Positions 46,265 to 55,089 of a stretch of 64,000 bases of DNA are shown piece after piece. The DNA comes from an uncultured Bacteriovoracaceae bacterium (lineage in GTDB: Bacteria > Bdellovibrionota > Bacteriovoracia > Bacteriovoracales > Bacteriovoracaceae): contig CATLOT010000003.1 of NCBI GenBank assembly GCA_950054155.1, forward strand, positions 62,001 through 126,000, in the 5' to 3' direction. Below the pieces are notes generated by a model. The model was given only the letters and a program-made list of their open reading frames with translations, made no database searches and had not been told where the DNA came from. The position numbers and the translations under genes were made by a program. How positions within the stretch are numbered: position 1 is the stretch's first letter; the number at the start of each line of letters is the position of its first letter.

Positions 46265-49156
46265 TTATGGTGAATCAATAGTGTTAAGAATGGAGTTTAA
46301 AGAGTGAAGTCTGTGAATGACTCCTGCTTGCTTTCCTTCTGGTGTGTCAGCAAGTTTTTTATTCTTCTCAATCATAATGATGCGCCCATCGCTCTGCTTA
46401 ATATAGGCAGTGCTATCGTCCTGATTTTCAAAATAGCGCTCAATAAAAGCAGCTTTTTCAACATCACTCATTTGTAAAAAGTTGACATCAACACTCTTAT
46501 CAATATTATGATTCTCATTTTCTTTCATAATAGCGAAGCCCACATCGCTATTGACAAGCGTTAGTCTAATACCAGCACCAGTTTCCTCAGTAGCAGTAGA
46601 GGGTGAGGCAGTTGTAAGGCTTGCTGTTGCTATTGAATTATAGCCACTCGTATCACCTTGCCTTGGTGCCCTAAAGTCGGAAGAGCCTTGAATTCCCCCT
46701 CCACCACTTACAGGCGCTGCTGTCGCTACCGGTGCAGTAACCCTGCTGCTACCTTGAGCACTTACCGAACGTCTATTAAGATTATTCTTTGGTAGTAATG
46801 GGGATTTCACTGGGCCTGAAGCAACAGAGGGCTTTTCTCTCTTATTTTGTGCTTCTCTCTCTAGTTGAGCGATTCGCTCCTTCTGTTTCTTTAAAAGCAG
46901 TGCATTTTCTTTTTCAAGAAGTTCAAGTTGAGCTTGAAGAGCTTCTAATTCTGCCCTTGTTTTAGCATCAACAAGACCCTCTTCTTCTCCATTACCCTGT
47001 AGCTCCTTTACTCGATTGGCAATACGCTCATAAGAGCTTTCAATACTCTCTCTTGCTGCCTTATTTGCGGCAAAACCTCTTCTCGTTGGCGTATCTTTGA
47101 TAACTGGGCTCTCTGCTATTACAGGGTTATATCCTTGATTATAATCTCCAAATCCAGTTCTGTAGTCAGTCAAAGGAGCAGGAAGAGAAGCTGCTGAACT
47201 TGATTCCGTTGCTAAAGGAGCTGAAGCCACTTCCCCATCACCAAAATTTCGATCAATTTCACTTTCAGCCAACATTGTATTGATTTGTCTCTGGACCTCT
47301 CTTTCCATTCCTTCTCTACGTCTAGTAGGCGCAACTTCTGAATAATTTCTACCACCGGCAAGGTAATCACTACGTGTTCTATTACGATTAGGGTCTGCGA
47401 TGGTTTCTATTGCTTCTGTTGCCAAATCATCAAATGAAGCATCGCCCGAAGTTACCTCTCTCTTTCTGATTCTATCGACCATTGAGTTTGCAAGCAATTC
47501 ACCCCGCTCAGTGCGTTCAACGGCGTGTGAAAGACTCCCTGAAGTACCTGTATATTGAGATCTAGCAGGCCCGATGAGGACGGCATTTGCTTGTTCTTCA
47601 GCGACAAGATAATACTTTGTAGCTACGGAAAAAATATTGTCATAGCCAAAAAACTGCTCTGCTTGTTCTAAATTATCTACGCGGCTATGAGCTTCACGAA
47701 ATAGATTGTCTCTTAATGTCACTTGATGACTTAAAATCTCTGCTAATTTACCAAGCTCCTCATACTCAGCTTCTGAAGCCTCGGTCAACATGATGTACTC
47801 TATCGTACTTTGCAATAAACTCTGAAAGGCTGGTCCTCTTGTGACCTCCTCATTTATATCTTCACCGAAGAGTTCTCTTAAAATCTTAAATGCATCATCA
47901 CCGTCTTCACGATTAGTGATCAATTTCTTAAAATCAGCCATATCCAAATTAAAATTTTCAAGTAAGTCTTTTACTTTGGCTTCGGTAGGCTCTCTTGCCT
48001 CATCATGTTTCTCGACTAGCGACAACCCAAGTTCATAATCGAGAGTATATTTATCTATAAGTGAGTTAGCTTCTGTTAGCTGCGCTCTAAGCTCTGAGTC
48101 TGTTAGAGACTTCATTGCTTGTGCTTGTGTATCTGTGAGTTTCAAGTCATCATCGGTAATAGGACTATAACGACTACAAAATGACTCCCCAAAGAAGGCG
48201 CTATGACGATCGTCTTTATTATAGCGGGTATAACTGTCTTTAAGGCCATTATAGGCTCTAATATCGAGATCATTGAGAACCTTTTGCGTAAGAAGACTTT
48301 CCCTATCAATAATATTTCCAGTGATTTTTTCTTCTTTGACTTCAGTGAGCTTCGCCTGAAGTTCATCAACCATATTGGAACATATACCATTAATGACATC
48401 TATCGGAGGAACCGATAATCTTTGATTCTCACTATAGGCGTTTCTATTATCGAAGTATTTGAGACGCTGATTTTGACCGCTTTCTCTTCCATACTTTTCT
48501 AAATATTCAAAGATTCGACCTTTATCCTCAGTTCCTTCAAAGATTTCAATAGCTCGACCGCCTGTCTCCATCGTTCTGACATAAAAAAAGTTATCGAGAT
48601 CATTTCGAATTGATTCACCTGATATTCCAAATTTATTATCAAGAACTTCAAAATCATTTACACTACTAAGCTCCGATAGAAATGATTCGTTATCACTATT
48701 GACTCCGGTACTCTGAGCCAGTTTATTTTGAAATTGGTTGAATTGATTAAAACAGGCGCCTCCCTCCCCAAAAGGGTTTTTAGCAAGTCCGTATTCATTA
48801 GCGATAAGATTAATGGTTGCTGCATTTTTTAAAAAGTGAGGTTCATGCATAAGCTCATACTTTGCAGCTGTCTGTGCATCAAACTCAGCAATTCTCTCGT
48901 TAAAATCTTTAAAGTCATCATTATCGGAAAGCCCAGGGTAAAGTTTTTCATGACACTCACAGAATTCTTTGGCCTGTGTTTCGGCGAAGTCGCGACAGGT
49001 TGCTCCCATCATTGCCTCTAAATTTTTCTCAAGACTTGAAAGACCAGTATCAACACATCCAATATCCGTATGGAAGTTCTCAAGACTCATATCCCCTGGT
49101 AAAGCAAAAGCCTTAAGGGAAAGTAAAAATAGAGAGATGATGAAGTTCGTTTTCAA
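46265..49156 (-). CDS. Large secreted protein with coiled-coil, function unknown
   Basis: The 963-residue protein has a signal peptide (to FALPGD), an N-terminal Cys-rich helical domain (GATCRDFAETQAKEF then CECHEKL), a long acidic helical body (residues about 100-600), a Ser/Pro-rich low-complexity region, a charged coiled-coil at about 705-765 (ALQAQLELLEKENALLL) and a C-terminal region with another Pro/Ser/Thr linker. No enzymatic motif is seen. It should be exported, perhaps as a structural or surface protein. This style of giant exported protein is common in predatory relatives, but this one is not recognised. Confidence 0.7.
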   Translation of the reverse strand: MKTNFIISLFLLSLKAFALPGDMSLENFHTDIGCVDTGLSSLEKNLEAMMGATCRDFAETQAKEFCECHEKLYPGLSDNDDFKDFNERIAEFDAQTAAKYELMHEPHFLKNAATINLIANEYGLAKNPFGEGGACFNQFNQFQNKLAQSTGVNSDNESFLSELSSVNDFEVLDNKFGISGESIRNDLDNFFYVRTMETGGRAIEIFEGTEDKGRIFEYLEKYGRESGQNQRLKYFDNRNAYSENQRLSVPPIDVINGICSNMVDELQAKLTEVKEEKITGNIIDRESLLTQKVLNDLDIRAYNGLKDSYTRYNKDDRHSAFFGESFCSRYSPITDDDLKLTDTQAQAMKSLTDSELRAQLTEANSLIDKYTLDYELGLSLVEKHDEAREPTEAKVKDLLENFNLDMADFKKLITNREDGDDAFKILRELFGEDINEEVTRGPAFQSLLQSTIEYIMLTEASEAEYEELGKLAEILSHQVTLRDNLFREAHSRVDNLEQAEQFFGYDNIFSVATKYYLVAEEQANAVLIGPARSQYTGTSGSLSHAVERTERGELLANSMVDRIRKREVTSGDASFDDLATEAIETIADPNRNRTRSDYLAGGRNYSEVAPTRRREGMEREVQRQINTMLAESEIDRNFGDGEVASAPLATESSSAASLPAPLTDYRTGFGDYNQGYNPVIAESPVIKDTPTRRGFAANKAARESIESSYERIANRVKELQGNGEEEGLVDAKTRAELEALQAQLELLEKENALLLKKQKERIAQLEREAQNKREKPSVASGPVKSPLLPKNNLNRRSVSAQGSSRVTAPVATAAPVSGGGGIQGSSDFRAPRQGDTSGYNSIATASLTTASPSTATEETGAGIRLTLVNSDVGFAIMKENENHNIDKSVDVNFLQMSDVEKAAFIERYFENQDDSTAYIKQSDGRIIMIEKNKKLADTPEGKQAGVIHRLHSLNSILNTIDSP

Positions 49157-49422
49157 TAAATTAATTCCTTCTTAATTACCTTTCGGATCATTTAGGTCTA
49201 TTATTGAATGACTTAAGCTCCTTCCCTATTAATATTTAAGAATCCCCCAAAAACTAACCTAAGCATCTAGAAATACAATGCTCACCATAAAGAAAAAACG
49301 CCTTATTAAATTGGCAATTTTTTAATGTCCATTTTTTAAACACCTTATGTAGACTCTACAATTTCAAGCAGTCATAGATTAAAAGGCGCTATATTTGACC
49401 TAACGTTTAAAGGAGTTATCAA

Positions 49423-49830
49423 ATGAAGGTTTTAGCCACATTAGTCTTTTTACTATCTTTGAGTACAAAAGCAGCCATTTATAAAGGAAATGATACTGAA
49501 TTGTCATGTGAGCGTTATATGGCCCAAAATAGCCAATACCTTGATACGGATGAAGCTCAGTTAGCCGATACAAAACAAAGTCAGATACTAAAAAGAGTAA
49601 GTATTAAAGCCGCTCTTAATTTCAGTAAATCCCATGGCAAGTTTAATCTCAAAGGTACGATGGGCTACTGGCCAATTTTGATGGATGTGAGCCTTGGGGA
49701 TTACTCAGAAGAATATTTAATGAACAATATTTTTAAGTCAGTTTGTATTCATGACAATCAAGTCGTCGATGTTGAATTTTCTAGAAAAGCTTTAAACAAT
49801 TGGAATAATGTAGATGCTCTAAGAGACTGA
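49423..49830 (+). CDS. Small secreted protein of unknown function
   Basis: The 135-residue protein has a signal peptide ending near TKAAI, a mature domain with Cys pairs (ELSCERY and KSVCIHD) and an AAAGGAG ribosome-binding site. It is divergent from the 963-residue gene across 266 bases that show no other gene, and convergent with the membrane protein that follows. Not recognised. Confidence 0.65.
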   Translation: MKVLATLVFLLSLSTKAAIYKGNDTELSCERYMAQNSQYLDTDEAQLADTKQSQILKRVSIKAALNFSKSHGKFNLKGTMGYWPILMDVSLGDYSEEYLMNNIFKSVCIHDNQVVDVEFSRKALNNWNNVDALRD

Positions 49831-51159
49831 TCCTCTTAGAAGTATTTTTAATATCATTTCTTCAGGTTCAAGGCACTGATTAAGGTTAACCTTCAGTGCC
49901 TTTACAAAATGACGATCAAAAACCTCGAAAAACTCTTGGGGATTCATTCCGCTCTTTTCTAAAACTTGATCTTTAAACAGAAGCATTTCTTTCTTTAGGT
50001 TACGGAACTGTTGGTAACTAATATTAAATTCATTGGCATAATGGGGCAAGATATGGCGCTCCCAAGCGACAACTGCAGCTCTTGAATCAACGCCATTTGG
50101 CAAGTTCGCCATTAAGACACGAATTTCTTCAACACTTGGCCTATTGAGAAGGTCTCTTACCCACTTCTTTATCGCCTTCTGATCGACACCAGCCTTTAAG
50201 TCGATTATAGAGTCACTAAACTCTGCTAAAAACCCTGCTCTTATATTGGACTCAGGGTCTTCAAGTAAAAGCTGTGAGACAATACCTGTCTTTAGGTAGT
50301 TCGGAAGTGGTGAGTTCACTACATAGTCAATTGAAGCATCACTTATCTTATTTTCTTCTAGAAACTTTTTTAAATTATATAAATCAAGTCCACTTACTTC
50401 TAGGCCAAAAGTCCTCTTGGCACTTTTTAAAACTTTACCAATTGTACTTTCTTTAGAGATTGCAGCTGCTTTTAGGCCCTGTTCTTCTAAGTCTTCGAGC
50501 AGGGGAAAGAGTATTTTTTGAGGCCCCGTAAGCCTTAATTTCTTTTTAATCTCTCTCCTCTTGGAAAGAAATGCATTGTAGCGTGCACGGCTCCCCAGTA
50601 TCTTTCTCATTTTTTTACGGTGAACAAATTCATGATATTGCACTGGTAGTAAAAGTAAGGTCTTACCATAGGGAATCAGTACAGCGACGGAAAGCACTAA
50701 TTTCAAATTAAATAGCGCGAAGAGGTAGTAACTCGTATACTCGAGGGCAGAGCCGACGATAAAGGCAACAATATACCCTTTACCGTATATCTTAAAAATT
50801 CCCATTGAATTTTTCAAAAGCTCTTTCGTCGAAAGAAAGATTTCATGCCAATTAATCTTATTGACCAGCTCTACAAAGAATCCTTTTTTGTACTCTCCCT
50901 CAAATTTCTTTGAATAAAATTGATCGTAAGCATGGGCATAGTTGATCGCTTTTCTCTGCATAATTTCAACGACATCACCCTGTGCTTCACTAAGATTCTC
51001 TATTCCTTTTTCTTCAAGCTCATCCGAAATCTCCTGTCCAATTTCTAGAGCGAGGCTGGTTAACTTAACTTCTAAATCCAAGTCTGCTTGCATCACTCTA
51101 TGCTCAACCGCGTACAAGCTATTGAAATTGAATATAAGGATGAGTAAAAAGAATTTCAT
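49819..51159 (-). CDS. Secreted or membrane protein of unknown function with HEFVH motif
   Basis: The 446-residue protein has a signal peptide or anchor at the start and two hydrophobic segments at about 128-150 and 153-173. Directly after the second comes YHEFVHRKKM (HEFVH at 176-180), a HEXXH sequence of the kind that binds zinc in proteases, though in isolation this may be chance. A Lys-rich region and a helical C-terminal half follow. TAAA-N15-ACCGATAC upstream matches the sigma-28 promoter consensus well. No family recognised. The 3' end overlaps the convergent small gene by 12 bases. Confidence 0.6.
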   Translation of the reverse strand: MKFFLLILIFNFNSLYAVEHRVMQADLDLEVKLTSLALEIGQEISDELEEKGIENLSEAQGDVVEIMQRKAINYAHAYDQFYSKKFEGEYKKGFFVELVNKINWHEIFLSTKELLKNSMGIFKIYGKGYIVAFIVGSALEYTSYYLFALFNLKLVLSVAVLIPYGKTLLLLPVQYHEFVHRKKMRKILGSRARYNAFLSKRREIKKKLRLTGPQKILFPLLEDLEEQGLKAAAISKESTIGKVLKSAKRTFGLEVSGLDLYNLKKFLEENKISDASIDYVVNSPLPNYLKTGIVSQLLLEDPESNIRAGFLAEFSDSIIDLKAGVDQKAIKKWVRDLLNRPSVEEIRVLMANLPNGVDSRAAVVAWERHILPHYANEFNISYQQFRNLKKEMLLFKDQVLEKSGMNPQEFFEVFDRHFVKALKVNLNQCLEPEEMILKILLRGSVS

Positions 51160-51237
51160 ACCTTTTCTGTATCGGTTTTGTTGGAAACTTTTTTAACTAT
51201 CCCTTTAAAAAACTGTAAAAAAACCGATAAAACCATC
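51160..51237. promoter_or_regulatory. Divergent promoter region with sigma-28-like elements
   Basis: On the minus strand TAAA at 51192-51195 (as ttta on the plus strand) and ACCGATAC at 51169-51176 are separated by 15 bases, a close match to TAAA-N15-GCCGATAA. On the plus strand CCGATAA at 51224-51230 lies eight bases before the lipoprotein ATG with a weaker upstream match at shorter spacing. The two motifs form an inverted repeat, TATCGGTTTT and AAAACCGATA, 40 bases apart. Confidence 0.45.
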
Positions 51238-51600
51238 ATGAAATGGGCCAGCTACTTTTCACTCTTCTTACTTTTCTCCTGTTCACATAGTCCAGGGTCC
51301 CGTCTCCCTGCTCAAGTTAACTCATTGTCCTGCCTCGATGCCATGAGAGTTGTCCTGAAAGAGAGGAAATATCAACTGCAAAATCGTCTTATTAGCGAGG
51401 CACAAGCAAAGAACCTCAATTGGGAAGAATTGCAAGATGATCCCGCAGTCTTGAATCTAATTGGACCCGAATTAGAGGGAAATCGCCAAAAGATGGCACT
51501 CCTAAGTATTGCAATTCTAAAAGAGGAATACCCAAACGAAAGTTTAGATATCATTGGGCAGCGTTTTCAAGCCCTCAAAAGAGTATGCACAGGGTCTTAA
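51238..51600 (+). CDS. Small lipoprotein of unknown function
   Basis: The frame is open from 51178, but ATG at 51238 gives 120 residues starting with a lipoprotein signal (MKWASYFSLFLLFSC, Cys15). The mature part is basic and helical, with two Cys (SLSCLD and RVCTGS). No family recognised. It shares a divergent promoter region with the HEFVH protein and its stop overlaps that of the convergent solute-binding protein gene. Confidence 0.7.
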   Translation: MKWASYFSLFLLFSCSHSPGSRLPAQVNSLSCLDAMRVVLKERKYQLQNRLISEAQAKNLNWEELQDDPAVLNLIGPELEGNRQKMALLSIAILKEEYPNESLDIIGQRFQALKRVCTGS

Positions 51601-52307
51601 AGATACTGATCCATCACCTGTAATAGTTTTTCATCACTATAGAAATCATTAAACTTATCCACTAAATCTTTATTAAGCTTCTTTGTAAAAAGACAGTGAT
51701 GCTCTTCTCGCCCCTGCACAAGTTGCGTAATAACAAGTTCTTTTTCATTTTTTAAGAGGTGCTTTAAAACTCTCTTGCTTTCCACTGCCACATCAGTCCT
51801 CTTCTTCGTAACCATACTAATGAGATTTTTGACATTGATGACATCACTCCTCTCAACCTCACCTTTCTCAATCATGGCCGTGAGTTCTGGTCCGTAGATG
51901 AAGCCAAGTATTCCTGCAACGGCTAGTCCTTTAAGATCGCTAAATTGACTTATTTCCTTTCCATCGACTCTTCGAACAAAATTACTTTCTTCTTGAAAAA
52001 GCAACTTCCTCCAATGAAAGTCTCCAGGACGAGAAATCCAATTTTTACTGCAAAGACATCTTATGTGAACTTCCCCACTGGTAATAAGCTTATCGAGACG
52101 CTTGCGAGGAACCATCTTGTACTTAACTTTATAACCTTCTTTTTCTGCAAAAGGATTTATGAGCGAGGGAATAATTCCGACCGGCTTACCATTGACCACT
52201 TTATAGTCTGGAAAAGTTAAACCAGGATGCACGCCAACCACAAGAGTCTTACTCGCGATCGCGAAGGGGCAGTTAATCAATATAAAGAAAGCAAAAAGGA
52301 TTTTCAT
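51597..52307 (-). CDS. Periplasmic solute-binding protein, family 3 type
   Basis: Start at 52307 gives a 236-residue protein with signal peptide (MKILFAFFILINCPFAIA). The rest has the bacterial family-3 binding-protein order: KTLVVGVHPGLTFPDY, GIIPSLINPFAEKEG, IRCLCSKNWISR, SDLKGLAVAGILG and a second lobe. No ABC permease or ATPase gene is adjacent, so it is a solitary binding protein that may feed a sensor. It follows the EEP gene in the same direction after 37 bases. Confidence 0.75.
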   Translation of the reverse strand: MKILFAFFILINCPFAIASKTLVVGVHPGLTFPDYKVVNGKPVGIIPSLINPFAEKEGYKVKYKMVPRKRLDKLITSGEVHIRCLCSKNWISRPGDFHWRKLLFQEESNFVRRVDGKEISQFSDLKGLAVAGILGFIYGPELTAMIEKGEVERSDVINVKNLISMVTKKRTDVAVESKRVLKHLLKNEKELVITQLVQGREEHHCLFTKKLNKDLVDKFNDFYSDEKLLQVMDQYL

Positions 52308-52344
52308 CCATCTTATTCTTTCATAAAAGAACAGGAACTTAAAA

Positions 52345-53142
52345 TTAAAAGGCACTAAATTCTACAACGATAGGGTTGTGATCCGAACCACTGCACTTTA
52401 AAGCTTCACTCTTTAAAATCTTTAAATCACGACTAAAGACTCGGTCCAATTTATGACCCATAAAACTTTTTACAAGGCTTTTCTTCTTAATGATAATTTC
52501 TTCTAGACCAAGACGATCCGTAATCTCATTCAATACTTTTATCCGTTTCTTGCTCCAGGAGTTAAAATCTCCTCCCCAAACAAGGGGACCGTCAAAGGTG
52601 GAGACCTCTTGCTCTATCTCTTCCAACTGAAGACGGTAGGCTTCAAGACCAACAAAGTTGATCCCATGAGTGTTGATAATCGCCATTTCTCGTCCATTGA
52701 TTTCGATATAAGTAATAAGACTTGTTTTAGGTGTTTCAAGAATGGGCTCAAGGTGATCAGAATGAAGTGCACGAGCAGACTTTATAGGAAGAGTTGAAGA
52801 TGTTTTAACACCGAAAAAGTCCTCTTCAACTTGAATTGCCTCACTAAAGAAACAATCACTCCCACTCATACAAGTTTGACCTGGACTTTTTTTTGCCTCC
52901 TGATAAAGAGCAATATGAGGCTTCTCTTGAGTAAGTATTCTCCTCTCCTCCTCACTAAAACTTCTCTTTCCTTCTTTATAGACATTCCAGATAAGAACTT
53001 TAAAGCTATTGAGGCCCTCAGATTGCGCTTCTCTTTGAAGACTTCTCAAAGCGCTCGCTTCTTGGGTGCCCTGATAATTAAAGAAAGAATGCCCCTTTAG
53101 GCTAAAAGTGACTAAAACTATTAAAAACAATAACTTACGCAT
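52345..53142 (-). CDS. Secreted endonuclease/exonuclease/phosphatase family protein
   Basis: The 265-residue protein has a signal peptide (to LKGHSF) and the EEP signatures: LIWNVYKEG, HIALYQEAKK, IINTHGINF, VWGGDFNSWS and CSGSDHNPIVVEF. These place the Asn, Glu, His and Asp metal and catalytic residues of DNase I/exonuclease III-like enzymes. It should hydrolyse DNA, a nucleotide or a phospholipid-derived phosphate outside the cytoplasm. Extracellular DNase is one plausible role. Cotranscribed with the solute-binding protein. Confidence 0.85.
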   Translation of the reverse strand: MRKLLFLIVLVTFSLKGHSFFNYQGTQEASALRSLQREAQSEGLNSFKVLIWNVYKEGKRSFSEEERRILTQEKPHIALYQEAKKSPGQTCMSGSDCFFSEAIQVEEDFFGVKTSSTLPIKSARALHSDHLEPILETPKTSLITYIEINGREMAIINTHGINFVGLEAYRLQLEEIEQEVSTFDGPLVWGGDFNSWSKKRIKVLNEITDRLGLEEIIIKKKSLVKSFMGHKLDRVFSRDLKILKSEALKCSGSDHNPIVVEFSAF

Positions 53143-53243
53143 AAAACATTCCCTGCATCTGAATTGCTTTATTTTACGCCAATAAAAGAGATTTCACGGA
53201 ATATCTGTAAGTTATTTAGGGACCTGTAAGGTTTTAGACACTT

Positions 53244-54491
53244 TTAAGGACGAAAAAGCTCATAAAGATAGATGCCACCTAAACCTAAAACTTGGCTTAG
53301 CATGAGAGCGAGAAAAACCATCACCATTAAACCAGGCTTTGAGGTTATTCTCTCGACAAACTCTGGCTCCAAAACTTCTACCTTATTCTTTATATAAGTT
53401 TTTTCAAGGCCAATTTTCGCCAAAGAACTCCTCAATGACTCATAGACTTTATATTCATAAGTATACTTCGCCTTCATTTTTTCAATCTCTTGCTGAAAAG
53501 GGAGAAGCCCTTTTTGCTTTCGCTCATAATTCTTTAAGGTTGATTGTAATGATCTTAATTTTGCCCGATAATCTTTATTTTCAGCCTTCAGGTTGCGTAT
53601 CTGTGAAGCACCAGAGAACTTCCCCTGAGAAGTGACTGCATTAGCTTTATTAATTTTTCGCTGTAAATCCCTAATGAGATTCTTATTCTTTTTAATAGCA
53701 ATAGAAGTATCAGAAATACTTTGCTTTAACTCATTCACATAGCGGGACGCCTCGCCTTTTTCAATGTCGACAGACAACACCTGATGCTCTTGCATTTTAT
53801 TGATGGTTTGTTTTTCAATTTCATCGAGCTGAATTTGAACTTTTTGGATTTCCTCACTAAAGTACTTCTCTGCTTGTTCTAATTCAAAAATCTCCCTAGT
53901 GATTAACTCTTCTCTTGCTTCTTCAATGGCCAGACTAACTAAATTATAGGAAAGGACCTTGTTTTTAGTTTTCAAGGAAATCTTAAGTCTTCCCTCTCCC
54001 TCGTTCGAATAGTGCAAGAGAGAGCGAAGAACTTGGGCCATGCGAAGTGTTCTTAATTTCTCATTCTCTATTTTCAAAATCTTCCCAATCAATAATTCAA
54101 AACTCTCTTGAGAGTCTTTTTCCTCTTCATAGAATTCAAAAATCCTCTTCGCAAGACGAACATGAAAACGGTGCGTTTCAAGTAAGTTTATACCTTGAGA
54201 AACTTCGTCGGATTCTTGTGCCTCATCTGGAGCAAACTCACCCAACCTATTAGCAATAGAGTTAAGAAGAAGCTGATAGCGGGAGTTCTTTACATCTTTG
54301 ATAAGGAGGACACCGCGAGCGGGATAGGTTGGAAAGAACTTGTGCTTAACTAAAGCCCCGAGAATAAAAAGAAGCGCTAAAATAACCAAGTACTTCCACC
54401 TCTTCGTAAAAATAGAAAGCGCCTCATGAAGAGAGATGGTGTCGTTGGCATAGTCCGGCTGGGGACCAAGGTCGGTCATTTTTTCTTCCAT
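53244..54491 (-). CDS. Wzz-type polysaccharide chain-length determinant
   Basis: The 415-residue protein has a first transmembrane helix (WKYLVILALLFILGALV) and a second near the C-terminus (LMVMVFLALMLSQVL), with a long helical periplasmic domain of coiled-coil character between, the architecture of Wzz/chain-length determinant proteins. No kinase domain follows, unlike Wzc. An ATG at 54479 with GGAAG before it is an equally good start. It controls the modal length of an O-antigen-like or capsular polymer. A GCCGATAA lies upstream on the minus strand. Confidence 0.75.
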   Translation of the reverse strand: MEEKMTDLGPQPDYANDTISLHEALSIFTKRWKYLVILALLFILGALVKHKFFPTYPARGVLLIKDVKNSRYQLLLNSIANRLGEFAPDEAQESDEVSQGINLLETHRFHVRLAKRIFEFYEEEKDSQESFELLIGKILKIENEKLRTLRMAQVLRSLLHYSNEGEGRLKISLKTKNKVLSYNLVSLAIEEAREELITREIFELEQAEKYFSEEIQKVQIQLDEIEKQTINKMQEHQVLSVDIEKGEASRYVNELKQSISDTSIAIKKNKNLIRDLQRKINKANAVTSQGKFSGASQIRNLKAENKDYRAKLRSLQSTLKNYERKQKGLLPFQQEIEKMKAKYTYEYKVYESLRSSLAKIGLEKTYIKNKVEVLEPEFVERITSKPGLMVMVFLALMLSQVLGLGGIYLYELFRP

Positions 54492-54589
54492 TGTTTGATT
54501 AATTTAAAGAACTTATCGGCTAAAAAATAAGATTTCTCGAGATTTTTCTCTGGTGCTTCGCCTATAATAAGAAGAAAACGGATAAAAAA

Positions 54590-55084
54590 ATGAAGAAATG
54601 CCTGACTACCCTACTCTGCTACCTTTTCCTCAGTCACTCGCTTCTTGCTGCAACTGATCAGCTGGATCGCTACCGTATTGGCACCCCCTCAGAGTTTGTT
54701 TTCCAATCTTACAAGGGCCAAGAATTAATGACGATTAAACTTCTTGGCGCCGTCAGAAAGTCAGGACTCTATCATGTTCCAAAACAAATGGATCTCGCGA
54801 CACTCCTCTCTCTTGCTGGAGGCACAACCTCGGATGCCAACCTCACCAATGTTCTTATTGGTCAAAAAAGTCTTGAAACAAAGAAAAGTCTTGAGATTAA
54901 TGTTGAAGAAAAATTGGAGGAAGGGAAAATCAATCTCTACGACCTTCGCCCTGATGATGTTGTTCTCGTAAAACGCAAAAAGCCAGTAATTGGAACAGAC
55001 ACCTGGCGTCTTATCTCCCTTATCTCTTTAGCCCTCACCTCGATTCTCACCATTGTCGCTATTGACGACCGCCTAAACGATTAG
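54590..55084 (+). CDS. SLBB-domain polysaccharide-export protein
   Basis: The 164-residue protein has a signal peptide, an SLBB (soluble-ligand-binding beta-grasp) region about 40-120 with LLGAVRKSGLYHVP and LATLLSLAGGTTSDA, and one C-terminal transmembrane helix (LISLISLALTSILTIVAI). Polysaccharide export proteins contain such domains, but the usual N-terminal poly-export domain is absent, so this is a short relative with an inner-membrane anchor. It is divergent from the Wzz gene and precedes the Wzy-like gene by five bases. Confidence 0.75.
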   Translation: MKKCLTTLLCYLFLSHSLLAATDQLDRYRIGTPSEFVFQSYKGQELMTIKLLGAVRKSGLYHVPKQMDLATLLSLAGGTTSDANLTNVLIGQKSLETKKSLEINVEEKLEEGKINLYDLRPDDVVLVKRKKPVIGTDTWRLISLISLALTSILTIVAIDDRLND

Positions 55085-55089
55085 CATTA

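Noticed and set aside
49157-49422. Gene in the 266-base gap
   Set aside because: Only short frames without ribosome-binding sites were seen; it probably holds promoters for the diverging genes.
54513-54520. Full sigma-28 promoter before the Wzz-like gene
   Set aside because: GCCGATAA is present on the minus strand but no TAAA occurs at suitable spacing.
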